In this document: positions 45,407-53,055 of the stretch, in pieces | Layout of the letters: the number at the start of each line of letters is the position of its first letter | Numbering within the stretch: the first letter of the stretch is position 1 | Source: Novosphingobium sp. KA1 | GTDB taxonomy: Bacteria > Pseudomonadota > Alphaproteobacteria > Sphingomonadales > Sphingomonadaceae | Reading direction: 5' to 3' | DNA: 64,000 nucleotides | Assembly: GCF_017309955.1 (NCBI RefSeq) | Contig: NZ_CP021247.1 | Location: 1,117,501-1,181,500, forward strand | Translations under genes and position numbers: made by a program | The notes under the pieces: generated by a model | The model's input: only the letters and a program-made list of their open reading frames with translations | The model's database searches: none | What the model was told of the DNA's origin: nothing

Positions 45407-45461
45407 GGGGAGCGGGGAGCGGGGAGCGGGCTGGTGCCGCGAAATTCGCGTTTCGCGAATT
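45407..45461. repeat. G-run repeat plus hairpin, related to the element at 20741
   Basis: GGGGAGC is repeated three times (45407-45427), then CGGGCTGGTGCCGCGAA leads into the hairpin AATTCGCG-TTT-CGCGAATT (45443-45461). The stretch 45422-45450 matches 20741-20769 at most positions (GGGAG[CT]GGGC[TC]GGTGC, then GC before AAAT[TC]CGC), and both are followed by a hairpin. Confidence 0.7.
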
Positions 45462-45474
45462 GCCAGAGGCTCGC

Positions 45475-46113
45475 TCAGGCCTGGTTCGCCGCCGCGATCA
45501 TGTCGCACTTCTGGTTGGCTTCCCGGGCGCCGCCGCCCAGCAGCGAAACCGCCAGGAACCCGGCGAGCACCGCCACCACGAAGGCCACCGTCACCTTGCC
45601 CAGGTGCTTGTCGATCACTGCCTTGATCGGCGCGCCGAACAGGCGGAACAGCACGCCGACGATCAGGAAGCTGATCGAGCGCGAGATCACCGAGGCCCCG
45701 AGGAACACGAAGAGGTTCATGCCGATGAACCCCGCGGTGATCGTCAGCAGCTTGAAGGGGATCGGCGTCGCGCCCTTCACGATGATGATCTCCGCGCCGT
45801 ATTCGCGCAAATAGCACGCCGCCTTGGGGAAGCTGTCGGCCAGATGCAGCGCGCGCAGCAGCGCCTCGCCGAAGGCGGCATAGGCAAAGTGACCGATGGC
45901 ATACCCAAGCAGCCCGCCGACGACCGAGGCCGCGGTGGCGATCACCGCATAACGAATCGCCTTTTTCGGTTCGGCCAGACACATCAGGCCCAGCAGCGGA
46001 TGCGGCGGCACCGGGAAGAAGCTGGCTTCCATGAACGCGAAGAGTGCCAGCCACCAGCCGGCATGGCGGTGCGACGCCTTGGCCATGGTCCAGTCGTAAA
46101 GGCGGCGCAGCAT
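45475..46113 (-). CDS. YqaA/DedA-like SNARE-associated (VTT-domain) membrane protein
   Basis: A 212-residue membrane protein. EASFFPVPPHPLLGLMCL is the re-entrant Glu/Pro loop of the family, and VVGGLLGYAIGHFAY and the later IIVKGATPIPFKLLTITAGFIGMN are the second conserved part. VTT/DedA proteins act as lipid scramblases or flippases, including undecaprenyl phosphate in some. The C-terminus has two more helices and a soluble tail. It is a single gene, convergent with the catabolic operon and divergent from the GTA cluster. Confidence 0.9.
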   Translation of the reverse strand: MLRRLYDWTMAKASHRHAGWWLALFAFMEASFFPVPPHPLLGLMCLAEPKKAIRYAVIATAASVVGGLLGYAIGHFAYAAFGEALLRALHLADSFPKAACYLREYGAEIIIVKGATPIPFKLLTITAGFIGMNLFVFLGASVISRSISFLIVGVLFRLFGAPIKAVIDKHLGKVTVAFVVAVLAGFLAVSLLGGGAREANQKCDMIAAANQA

Positions 46114-46173
46114 CGAATTCTCCGCAATAAGGTATGGCCGCGTGCTTAGTGGGCACGGGTTCGGGCGGCAAGC

Positions 46174-46192
46174 AATAACCTATTTGGTTATT
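46174..46192. promoter_or_regulatory. Palindrome just upstream of the GTA promoter
   Basis: AATAACC-TATTT-GGTTATT is a perfect 7-bp inverted repeat ending five bases before the -35 box of the GTA promoter. It is an obvious operator candidate for an activator or repressor of the cluster. Confidence 0.55.
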
Positions 46193-46197
46193 TCCTA

Positions 46198-46226
46198 TTG
46201 ACAGCGTAACGCCGATTAGGTACATA
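46198..46226 (+). promoter_or_regulatory. Sigma70-type promoter of the GTA cluster
   Basis: TTGACA (46198-46203), a 17-base spacer and TACATA (46221-46226) give a near-consensus promoter about 75 bases before the first GTA gene. Confidence 0.75.
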
Positions 46227-46301
46227 TCAGGAACATCGCGAAATTCCGAGTCGCTCCGGCGGCTCCTTCGCGCCCCCACTCACAGCAACAGGATGTTCCG
46301 G

Positions 46302-46805
46302 ATGGCCGAGCCGAAGCGCGCTTCGTCCGCTGCTGCCCCGTGCAAGCGTCGGACGAGGCTCAATGCCGATCTTGCCAGGAGCGAGGACAAGCTGAACCGC
46401 CACTGGCGCACCGCCTTCCTCGCCGTGCTGGCGGAAACCTCGAATGTCAGCGCCGCCGCCCTCGCCGCCGGGGTCCACCTCAGCCGCCCCTACAAGCTGC
46501 GCCGCAATGACCCCGACTTCGCCCGCGACTGGCGCGGCGCCCTGCTGGAAGGATACGAGAACCTCGAACTGGAACTGCTCCACCGGTTGCGCTTCGGCGA
46601 AACCAAGGACGGCGAGATGAGGTTCGACAACGCCAATGCCCTGCGCCTGCTCGGCCTCCACCGCGAGACCGTGGCACGCGAGCGGGCCATGCGCGAGGAC
46701 GAGGACATCGGCGCCGTGCGCGCCTCGCTCCAGGCCAAGATCGCGCAGCTGCGCGAACAGGTTATCGCCCGCCGCGCGGCAGAGGAAGGCCCCCAGGATG
46801 GCTGA
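46302..46805 (+). CDS. GTA terminase small subunit-like protein (gp1-like)
   Basis: A 167-residue protein. WRTAFLAVLAETSNVSAAALAAGVHLSRPYKLRRNDPDF is a helix-turn-helix DNA-binding region typical of terminase small subunits. It is followed by charged helices (LLHRLRFGETKDG) and a C-terminal coiled-coil-like stretch (RASLQAKIAQLREQV). It would choose or grip DNA for packaging. ATG at 46302 is preferred (AGGA eight bases before) over ATG at 46293. The stop overlaps the large subunit start. Confidence 0.8.
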   Translation: MAEPKRASSAAAPCKRRTRLNADLARSEDKLNRHWRTAFLAVLAETSNVSAAALAAGVHLSRPYKLRRNDPDFARDWRGALLEGYENLELELLHRLRFGETKDGEMRFDNANALRLLGLHRETVARERAMREDEDIGAVRASLQAKIAQLREQVIARRAAEEGPQDG

Positions 46806-48126
46806 GGCCGACCCGCTGGACTGGCTGACCGAGGCCGAAAGCGGGGAGATCGAGGCGTTCATGGCCAGCCTCGACCGGAACGAGCGCCGCGAATGGCGCT
46901 GGGACTGGTCGATCCGGGCGCGGCCCTCGCAGCTCGCCCCGGCCGGCGACTGGCGCGTCTGGCTGGTCATGGCCGGGCGCGGCTTCGGCAAGACCCGCTG
47001 CGGCGCCGAATGGGTGCGCCTTGTCGCCGAGGAGAATCCCGATGCCCGCATCGCGCTGGTCGCCGCCAATCTGGGCGAGGCGCGCTCGGTCATGGTCGAG
47101 GGCGAGAGCGGACTGCTCGCGGTCGGTGCGCCGTGGCGCCGCCCGGTGTTCGAACCCTCGCTCAGGCGGCTGACCTGGCCGGGCGGCGCGCAGGCCACGC
47201 TCTATTCGGCCGCCGAGCCCGAATCGCTGCGCGGCCCCCAGCACAGCCACGCCTGGTGCGACGAGATCGCCAAGTGGGACAATGCCGCGGGGCGGGCCAC
47301 GTCGGCCTGGGACAACCTGCTGATGGGCCTGCGCCTCGGCCGCGATCCGCGCGTGGTCGCCACCACCACGCCGCGCAGCATGCCGCTGGTCACGCGGCTG
47401 CTGGCGGATAGCGCCTCGGGCGAGGTCGTCGTCACGCGGGGGAGCACCTTCGACAATGCCGCCAACCTGCCCGCGCGCTTTCTCTCGGCAATGCGCCGCA
47501 ATTTCGGCCGCAGCCTGCTCGGCAGGCAGGAGATCGACGGCGAGCTGATCGCCGACATCGAGGGCGCGCTGTGGAGCCGCGCCTTGCTGGAACGCTGCCG
47601 CGAGGCGCGCGCGCCTGCATGTTGCCGCGTGGTCGTCGGCGTCGATCCGCCCGCTTCTGCGGGCGGAGACGCCTGCGGCATCGTCGTCGTCGGCCTCTCG
47701 GCGGACGGCAACGCCCATGTGCTGGCCGATGCCTCGGCCGAGAAGGCCGGCCCCGAGCGCTGGGCCCGCGCCGTCGCCGAGGCGGCAGCGGCCTGGTCCG
47801 CCGACCGCGTCATCGCCGAGGCCAACCAGGGCGGCGCCATGGTCGCCTCGGTGCTGCGCGCGGCGGAAGTTTCGCTGCCGCTGCGGCTGGTCCACGCCAG
47901 CCGCGGCAAAGTCGCCCGCGCCGAGCCCGTGGCCGCGCTCTACGAGGCCGGACGCGTGCGCCATGCCGGACTGTTCCCGGCGCTGGAAGACGAGATCTGC
48001 GGGCTTGTCGCCGGTGGTTCCTACCAGGGACCGGGGCGCTCGCCCGACCGCGCCGACGCGCTGGTCTGGGCCCTCACCGAGCTGATGCTCGGCAAGGCTT
48101 CGGCCCCGCAAGTGCGCTTGCCCTGA
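46798..48126 (+). CDS. GTA terminase large subunit / DNA packaging motor (gp2-like)
   Basis: A 442-residue ATPase-nuclease. The Walker A region is VMAGRGFGKTRCGAEWV (about residues 50-66), and WCDEIAKWDN supplies the Walker B DE. The C-terminal nuclease has VVVGVDPPASAGGDACG, IAEANQGGAMV and SPDRADALVWALTELM, with the Asp and Glu ligands intact. It drives DNA into the head. It overlaps gp1 by eight bases. The longer upstream frame is a shadow of gp1. Confidence 0.93.
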   Translation: MAEADPLDWLTEAESGEIEAFMASLDRNERREWRWDWSIRARPSQLAPAGDWRVWLVMAGRGFGKTRCGAEWVRLVAEENPDARIALVAANLGEARSVMVEGESGLLAVGAPWRRPVFEPSLRRLTWPGGAQATLYSAAEPESLRGPQHSHAWCDEIAKWDNAAGRATSAWDNLLMGLRLGRDPRVVATTTPRSMPLVTRLLADSASGEVVVTRGSTFDNAANLPARFLSAMRRNFGRSLLGRQEIDGELIADIEGALWSRALLERCREARAPACCRVVVGVDPPASAGGDACGIVVVGLSADGNAHVLADASAEKAGPERWARAVAEAAAAWSADRVIAEANQGGAMVASVLRAAEVSLPLRLVHASRGKVARAEPVAALYEAGRVRHAGLFPALEDEICGLVAGGSYQGPGRSPDRADALVWALTELMLGKASAPQVRLP

Positions 48127-48181
48127 AACACGAACCTTGCGCGGCTCCGGCCGCTCCCTCCCGCCTGGAAAGGAACCCCAC

Positions 48182-49354
48182 GTGTCCTTCATCGATACGC
48201 TCGTCGCCGCCTTCAAGGGCGAGAGTGCCCGCGTGCCTTTGGCGCGGGGGCCCGCCTCACCCTGGTTCTTCGCCGAAGGCGACGGCGGGCGAGCCCCCTT
48301 CGAATATGCCTCGGCGGTGCGCCGGGCCTATCTCGAGAATCCCGTCGCCCAGCGCGCGGTGCGGCTGGTGGCCGAAGGGATCGCCGGCGCCCCGCTCAAG
48401 GCCGCCGATCCGAAGCTCGCCGCGCTCATCGGCGAGACCAGCGCCGGGCAGTCGCTGCTGGAAACGCTCGCCTGCCACCTGCTGCTGCACGGCAATGCCT
48501 ATGTGCAGGTGCTCAAGGACGCGCGCGGGCGCCCGGTCGAACTCTTTGCGCTGAGGCCCGAGCGCGTGACCGTCGTCGCGGGCGAGGACGGCTGGCCCGC
48601 CGCCTATGCCTATGACGTGGCGGGACGGCGCATGACCATCCCGCTGCACGGCGAGGATGCCTCGCCCAACGTGATCCATATCCGCCACTTCCACCCGGCG
48701 GACGATCATTACGGTGCCGGTTGCCTTGCCGCCGCCGACGAGGCGATCGCCACCCACAATGCCGCCGCGCGGTGGAACCGCCAGCTTCTCGAAAACGCCG
48801 CCCGCCCCTCCGGCGCGCTGGTCTACGAGACCGGGGACGGCGATACCCTCACCCCCGAACAGTTCGACCGGCTCAAGACCGAACTGAGCCAGGCCTATGC
48901 CGGATCGCACAACGCCGGGCGGCCGATGCTGCTGGAAGGCGGGCTCAAGTGGCAGGCCATCGCGCTGACGCCTGCCGACATGGACTTCGCCACGCTCAAG
49001 GCCGCCGCCGCCCGCGACGTGGCGCTGGCCTTCGGGGTGCCGCCGATGCTGCTCGGCCTGCCGGGCGATGCCACCTATGCCAATTACCGCGAGGCCAACC
49101 GCGCGCTCTGGCGGCTGACGCTGCTGCCGCTGGCCGCCAAGATCTTCGCGGCGCTCTGCGAAGGACTGGCGCCGTGGTTCCCCGAGGCCTGCCTTGCCAT
49201 CGACCTCGATCAGGTCCCCGCGCTGGCCGAGGACCGCGAGCGGCTCTGGTCGCAAGTGAGCGCCGCCGATTTCCTCGATGGCGACGAGAAGCGCGCGCTG
49301 CTCGGCCTGCCCGAACGCCCCCATTCCGGGAAGGAAGTGGAGAACAAATCATGA
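48182..49354 (+). CDS. GTA portal protein (gp3-like)
   Basis: A 390-residue HK97-type portal. It has FEYASAVRRAYLENPVAQRAVRLVAEGIA near the start, LACHLLLHGNAYVQVLKDARGRPVEL, and FGVPPMLLGLPGDATYANYREANRALW, all portal hallmarks. It forms the dodecameric ring through which DNA enters the capsid. The start is GTG at 48182 with AAGGA just before; the preceding 55-base gap has no other feature. The stop overlaps the next gene (ATGA). Confidence 0.93.
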   Translation: MSFIDTLVAAFKGESARVPLARGPASPWFFAEGDGGRAPFEYASAVRRAYLENPVAQRAVRLVAEGIAGAPLKAADPKLAALIGETSAGQSLLETLACHLLLHGNAYVQVLKDARGRPVELFALRPERVTVVAGEDGWPAAYAYDVAGRRMTIPLHGEDASPNVIHIRHFHPADDHYGAGCLAAADEAIATHNAAARWNRQLLENAARPSGALVYETGDGDTLTPEQFDRLKTELSQAYAGSHNAGRPMLLEGGLKWQAIALTPADMDFATLKAAAARDVALAFGVPPMLLGLPGDATYANYREANRALWRLTLLPLAAKIFAALCEGLAPWFPEACLAIDLDQVPALAEDRERLWSQVSAADFLDGDEKRALLGLPERPHSGKEVENKS

Positions 49355-49659
49355 ACCAGAAGGACATGCTTGCCGGTCTGCTGGCACAGGCGGCCTCCGA
49401 AGGCGGCGATCTGGTGACCCTGCGCGCCGTGGTCGAGGAAGCGAGCGAAGTCGGCGCGCGGCGGATGCTGTCGCGGATCGGCCTCGACGATGCCACCGCG
49501 CCCGGCGACCTCACCGAACTGCGCGAACTGCTGCAGGCCTGGCGCGACGCCAAGTCCAGCGCCCGGGCCGCCGCCATCGGCTGGTTTGTGCGCGCGGTGC
49601 TGGCCGCGCTGCTGCTTGGCCTGGCGGTGCGCTGCGGCACCACGGAGCTGCTGCGTTGA
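49351..49659 (+). CDS. Small GTA-cluster protein with a C-terminal membrane helix
   Basis: A 102-residue protein between portal and protease, the place of RcGTA g3.5. The N-terminal two-thirds are soluble and helical (MNQKDMLAGLLAQAASEGGD). Residues about 78-95 (FVRAVLAALLLGLAVRCG) are one membrane helix. It resembles the small DUF6127-type proteins I recall from sphingomonad GTA clusters; this is a memory-based match. It overlaps the portal gene by four bases and the protease gene by four. Confidence 0.75.
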   Translation: MNQKDMLAGLLAQAASEGGDLVTLRAVVEEASEVGARRMLSRIGLDDATAPGDLTELRELLQAWRDAKSSARAAAIGWFVRAVLAALLLGLAVRCGTTELLR

Positions 49660-50057
49660 GCCGCGACTTGCGCTTCGCTGGCTATGCCGCGCTGTTCGAT
49701 CGGCGCGATTCCGGCCGCGACACCATCCGCCCCGGCGCCTTTGCCCGCACCCTGGCCGAGCGCCGCGATCCGCTGCCGCTCTACTGGCAGCACCGGCCAG
49801 ACGTGCGCATCGGCTGGGTCGAGACCGCTGCCGAGGACGCGCGCGGCCTGCGGGTGGTGGCCAGGATCGACAATCCCGACGGCGCCGCCGGCCTCGCGCT
49901 CAGGCGCGGCACCGTCAACGGCCTGTCGTTCGGCTACCGCGCGCGCTCCAGCCGCCAGGATGCGGCGGGACGCGAACTGCTCGACCTCGAACTGTTCGAA
50001 GTCAGCCTCGTCACCCACCCGATGCAGCACGGCGCGCGGGTGCACCTCGTTTCCTGA
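49656..50057 (+). CDS. GTA prohead protease (gp4-like, TTG start)
   Basis: A 133-residue HK97 prohead protease. It starts at TTG (SRDLRFAGYAALFDRRD), overlapping the previous stop as TTGA, with GGAG nine bases before. The catalytic His is in PLYWQHRPDVRIGWV, and the Ser in GTVNGLSFGYRA. ELFEVSLVTHPMQHGARV is the typical end. It matures the capsid protein, whose N-terminal scaffold (about 100 residues) it would remove. Confidence 0.9.
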   Translation: MSRDLRFAGYAALFDRRDSGRDTIRPGAFARTLAERRDPLPLYWQHRPDVRIGWVETAAEDARGLRVVARIDNPDGAAGLALRRGTVNGLSFGYRARSSRQDAAGRELLDLELFEVSLVTHPMQHGARVHLVS

Positions 50058-50129
50058 CTCTGCCTTCCCGTCCTCCCGACAGTTTTCCGCCGCCCGTCCG
50101 GCGGCTCCCAAGCGAAAGGTGAATGCCCC

Positions 50130-51269
50130 ATGGAATCCACGAACCCGGTCGAAGCGCTCGACTCCTCGTTCGATCTTGTCACCCGCCAGGACGCCACCGA
50201 AGCCGCCGTCGAAGCGCTGCGCGGCGATGTCGAGGACGTGAAGTCGCGGCTCGACCGCGTCGGCCGCGCCGCCGCCCGCCCGCTGATCGAGGGCGCCGCC
50301 ACCGCCGCCTCGGTCGAAGTGAAGGGCTTTGTCGACGGCTACTTGCGCATGGGCCGCGAGACCGAGCTGAAATCGATGTCGGGCCTCGTCGCCGCGGACG
50401 GCGGCTATGCGGTCCCGCGCGAGATCGACGCGCTGATTTCCAGCCGCCTCAAGAACGTCAGCCCGATCCGCTCGATCGCCCAGGTCGTGCAGACCGGTAC
50501 GGCCGGTTATCGCAAGCTGATCAACACCGGCGGCACCGCCTCGGGCTGGGTCAGCGAGACCGGCGCCCGCGTCGAGACCGCCAGCCCCAGCCTTGCCGAG
50601 ATCGTGCCGCCCTCCGGCGAACTCTACGCCAATCCCTCGGCAAGCCAGGCCATGCTCGACGATGCCATGTTCGACATCCAGACCTGGCTGGCGGACGAGA
50701 TCGCGATGGAATTCGCCCGCGCCGAAGGCGCCGCCTTCATCACCGGCACCGGCACCAACCAGCCCAAGGGCTTTCTGGCCGCTCCCACCGCCGCGACGGC
50801 TGACGGCGCCCGCGCGTTCGGCACCCTGCAGTTCCTCGTCTCCGGCAATGCCGGCGGCTTCGACACCGCGCCGGAACTGAAACTGATCGACCTTGTCCAT
50901 TCACTGAAGGGCGGCCACCGCCAGGGCGCCAGCTGGGTGATGAACTCCAAGACGCTGGCGGTGGTGCGCAAGCTCAAGGCCGCCGACGGCTCGTTCCTGT
51001 GGCAGCCCGGGCTGATGGAAGGCCAGCCCAACCGCCTGCTGGGTTATCCGGTGGTCGAGGCCGAGGACATGCCCGATGTCGCCGCCAATGCCTTCCCGAT
51101 CGCCTTCGGCAACTTCCGCGCCGGCTACCTGATCACGGAGCGCAGCACGACCTCGATCCTGCGCGATCCCTATACCAACAAGCCCTTCGTCAACTTCTAC
51201 GCAACGAAGCGGATCGGCGGGCAGGTGCTCGATTCGGACGCGATCAAGCTGCTCAAGATCTCGGCCTGA
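50130..51269 (+). CDS. GTA major capsid protein (gp5-like, HK97 fold)
   Basis: A 379-residue HK97-fold capsid protein. Residues about 1-90 are the helical, charged delta (scaffold) domain. The E-loop and spine follow in YAVPREIDALISSRLKNVSPIR. The P-domain and A-domain carry FARAEGAAFITGTGTNQPKGFL and MNSKTLAVVRKLKAADGSFLWQP. It ends VNFYATKRIGGQVLDSDAIKLLKIS. It forms the DNA-holding head. Two inverted repeats follow the gene. Confidence 0.95.
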   Translation: MESTNPVEALDSSFDLVTRQDATEAAVEALRGDVEDVKSRLDRVGRAAARPLIEGAATAASVEVKGFVDGYLRMGRETELKSMSGLVAADGGYAVPREIDALISSRLKNVSPIRSIAQVVQTGTAGYRKLINTGGTASGWVSETGARVETASPSLAEIVPPSGELYANPSASQAMLDDAMFDIQTWLADEIAMEFARAEGAAFITGTGTNQPKGFLAAPTAATADGARAFGTLQFLVSGNAGGFDTAPELKLIDLVHSLKGGHRQGASWVMNSKTLAVVRKLKAADGSFLWQPGLMEGQPNRLLGYPVVEAEDMPDVAANAFPIAFGNFRAGYLITERSTTSILRDPYTNKPFVNFYATKRIGGQVLDSDAIKLLKISA

Positions 51270-51281
51270 CGGAAGCGGCAT

Positions 51282-51366
51282 GCCTCGGGGGGCCCTCCTC
51301 CCTCCCCGAGGCCCCGCTTTCACGCAGGGGGTGGTCTGGTGCCGCCCCTCACCGGGCCGCCCCCTG
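51282..51366 (+). other. Two stem-loops after the capsid gene
   Basis: GCCTCGGGG (51282-51290) pairs with CCCCGAGGC (51304-51312), and CAGGGGG (51325-51331) with CCCCCTG (51360-51366). They are in the largest gap within the head genes. They may end part of the transcripts or protect the capsid mRNA's 3' end, raising capsid over connector proteins. Confidence 0.5.
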
Positions 51367-51396
51367 CGCCTGTTTTCCTCCTGATCGGAGACACCC

Positions 51397-51945
51397 ATGC
51401 ACCGGGTCATCCTTACGCCGGCCACCCTGCCGTCCTCGGCGCTTGCCGAGCTCAAGCAGTGGCTCGGCATCACCACCGCGCGCGACGACGCTCCGCTTGC
51501 GCAGCTCCTTGCGAGCACACTCGACATGTTCGAGGCCTTTACCGGCGTCATGCCGCTCGCCGCCTCGTGCGAGGAAACGCTGCCTGCCTACCCCGGCTGG
51601 AACGTACTGGCCACGCGTCCGGTTCAGGCCATCGCCGCGCTCGACGGAATTGCCGCCGACGGCACTCGCTTTCCGCTTTCCTCCGGCATGTACGAGGTCG
51701 ACCTCGGTGCCGATGGCAGCGGCCGGGTGCGGCTGCCGATGCCCGCCGCAGCCAGCCGCGTCGCCGTCCGCTTCACGGCGGGCCTCGCCGCCAACTGGGA
51801 TGGCCTGCCCGATGCCCTGCGCCACGGCATGATCCGCCTTGCCGCCCACCAGCACCGCGAACGCGAGAACGAGGGCGCTTCGCCGCTGCCGCCCGCCTCG
51901 GTCGCCGCGCTCTGGCGGCCCTGGCGCCGGATGCGGCTGGCATGA
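51397..51945 (+). CDS. GTA head-tail connector/adaptor (gp6-like)
   Basis: A 182-residue connector. LAELKQWLGITTARDDAPLAQLLASTLDMFEAFTG is the helical N-terminal part of the phage gp6/phiE125 gp8-type family. VEDL-like beta strands follow (GMYEVDLGADGSGRVRLPMP), and LRHGMIRLAAHQHRERENEG is the usual C-terminal helix. It would sit below the portal ring. Its stop overlaps the next start (ATGA). Confidence 0.87.
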   Translation: MHRVILTPATLPSSALAELKQWLGITTARDDAPLAQLLASTLDMFEAFTGVMPLAASCEETLPAYPGWNVLATRPVQAIAALDGIAADGTRFPLSSGMYEVDLGADGSGRVRLPMPAAASRVAVRFTAGLAANWDGLPDALRHGMIRLAAHQHRERENEGASPLPPASVAALWRPWRRMRLA

Positions 51946-52136
51946 GCAGCGGCCTGATCGAGACCCGGGTGGACAAGGCCTTCGACGCCCTCGCCCGGCG
52001 CCTCACCGCCCGCGCCGCCGCCATCGCGACTGCCGTTACCGCCGCCAACGCCGAATCGCAGGCCCTCGCCGCGCGCGGGGACAAAAGCCGGTGGCGCCGC
52101 GCGGATCTCCTCTGGCCGCTTTTCGCGAAAGGATAG
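51942..52136 (+). CDS. Small basic/Ala-rich protein in the GTA gp7 position
   Basis: A 64-residue protein, MSSGLIETRVDKAFDALARR then a helix of Ala-Thr-rich sequence (AAAIATAVTAANAESQALAA) and a basic Trp-containing end (SRWRRADLLWPLFAKG). It stands where RcGTA has g7 (head closure), but is much shorter. It could be a reduced stopper or a species-specific part. It is coupled to gp6 by overlap and lies three bases before gp8. Confidence 0.65.
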   Translation: MSSGLIETRVDKAFDALARRLTARAAAIATAVTAANAESQALAARGDKSRWRRADLLWPLFAKG

Positions 52137-52139
52137 TCC

Positions 52140-52529
52140 ATGGAAATCGCCCTTCGCGCCGCGCTGATCGACTGGCTTGCCGCCGATCCCGTGCTGGCCG
52201 CCGAACTCAACGCGGTGGCCGAGGAAGCCCCCGCGCGCACCAGCCTGCCCTGGCTCGCCATCGCTTCGAGCGCGAGTGCCGACTGGAGCTGCAAGACCGC
52301 TCCCGGCCGCGAGATCCGCGTGGCGCTGGAGCTCCATTGCCGGGGCGATGCCCCCGATGCCGCGGGAACCCTCGTCCGTGGAATCGAAGCGCGGGTCGAG
52401 AGCCTGCCGCGCACGCAGCCCGCGTTCCAGATCGTCACCGCCCAGTTCCTGCGCGCCCGCGCCGAGCAGCGCGGCGAAAGCCGCCGCGCGATCCTGCTCG
52501 AATACCGCTTCCGCCTCATGGCGGCCTGA
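52140..52529 (+). CDS. GTA tail terminator/completion protein (gp8-like, DUF3168)
   Basis: A 129-residue DUF3168-type protein. MEIALRAALIDWLAADPVLAA at the N-terminus, PGREIRVALELHCRGDAPDAA in the middle and LRARAEQRGESRRAILLEYRFRLMA at the end fit the family. It would cap the tail tube and join it to the head. A REP-like palindrome lies between it and the tail tube gene. Confidence 0.88.
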   Translation: MEIALRAALIDWLAADPVLAAELNAVAEEAPARTSLPWLAIASSASADWSCKTAPGREIRVALELHCRGDAPDAAGTLVRGIEARVESLPRTQPAFQIVTAQFLRARAEQRGESRRAILLEYRFRLMAA

Positions 52530-52542
52530 CCCTCAGGCAATC

Positions 52543-52611
52543 CTTCGACAAGCTCAGGATGAGCGGAGCTGGGTGCCTGCTCTCCTCCCGCTCAGGCTGA
52601 GCCTGTCGAAG
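52543..52611. repeat. REP-like palindrome inside the GTA operon
   Basis: CTTCGACAAGCTCAGGATGA (then GCGG) and the inverted partner (CCGC then TCAGGCTGAGCCTGTCGAAG) face each other 21 bases apart. This is the CTTCGACA-AGCTCAGG repeat commonly scattered between genes in many bacteria. The pair sits in the only gap between tail genes gp8 and gp9. Confidence 0.85.
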
Positions 52612-52647
52612 CCTCACCGATCCAGCCCCGATCACAGGAGACATTCC

Positions 52648-53055
52648 ATGCCCGCCCAGAAAGGCAGCGCCTTCCTTCTCAAGATCTCCGACGGCGCAAC
52701 GCCCGCCGTCTATCAGACCGTCGCCGGTCTGCGCACCACGCAGATGTCGGTCACCAGCGATACTGTCGTCATCACCAGCAAGGACAGCGGCGGCTGGCGC
52801 GAACTGCTGTCGGGCGCGGGCGTGCGTTCGGTTTCGGTCAGCGCTGCGGGAATTTTCCTCGGCAGCGCCGCCGAAGCCCGCATCCGCACCAATGCCATGG
52901 CGGGCACGCTTGCCGACTACGAACTGAGCTTCGAGGACGGCGACAAGCTGCGCGGCAAGTTCCTCGTCCAGCGGCTGGACTACGCCGGCGACTTCAACGG
53001 CGAGCGCAATTACACGATCCAGCTCGAAAGCTCCGGCACGGTCGCATCGGCATGA
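52648..53055 (+). CDS. GTA major tail (tube) protein (gp9-like)
   Basis: A 135-residue tube protein of the phage TP901-1/RcGTA g9 group. It starts MPAQKGSAFLLKISDGATPAVY and has VAGLRTTQMSVTSDTVVITSKDSGGWRELL, then LADYELSFEDGDKLRGKFLVQRLDYAG. It stacks as hexamers in the tail tube. ATG at 52648 has AGGAG ten bases before. It ends overlapping the gp10-like start. Confidence 0.93.
   Translation: MPAQKGSAFLLKISDGATPAVYQTVAGLRTTQMSVTSDTVVITSKDSGGWRELLSGAGVRSVSVSAAGIFLGSAAEARIRTNAMAGTLADYELSFEDGDKLRGKFLVQRLDYAGDFNGERNYTIQLESSGTVASA

Noticed and set aside
38571..46113. Genomic island integrated at tRNA-Gln containing the catabolic cluster
   Set aside because: No integrase and no duplicate of the tRNA 3' end was found downstream; composition looks like the rest.
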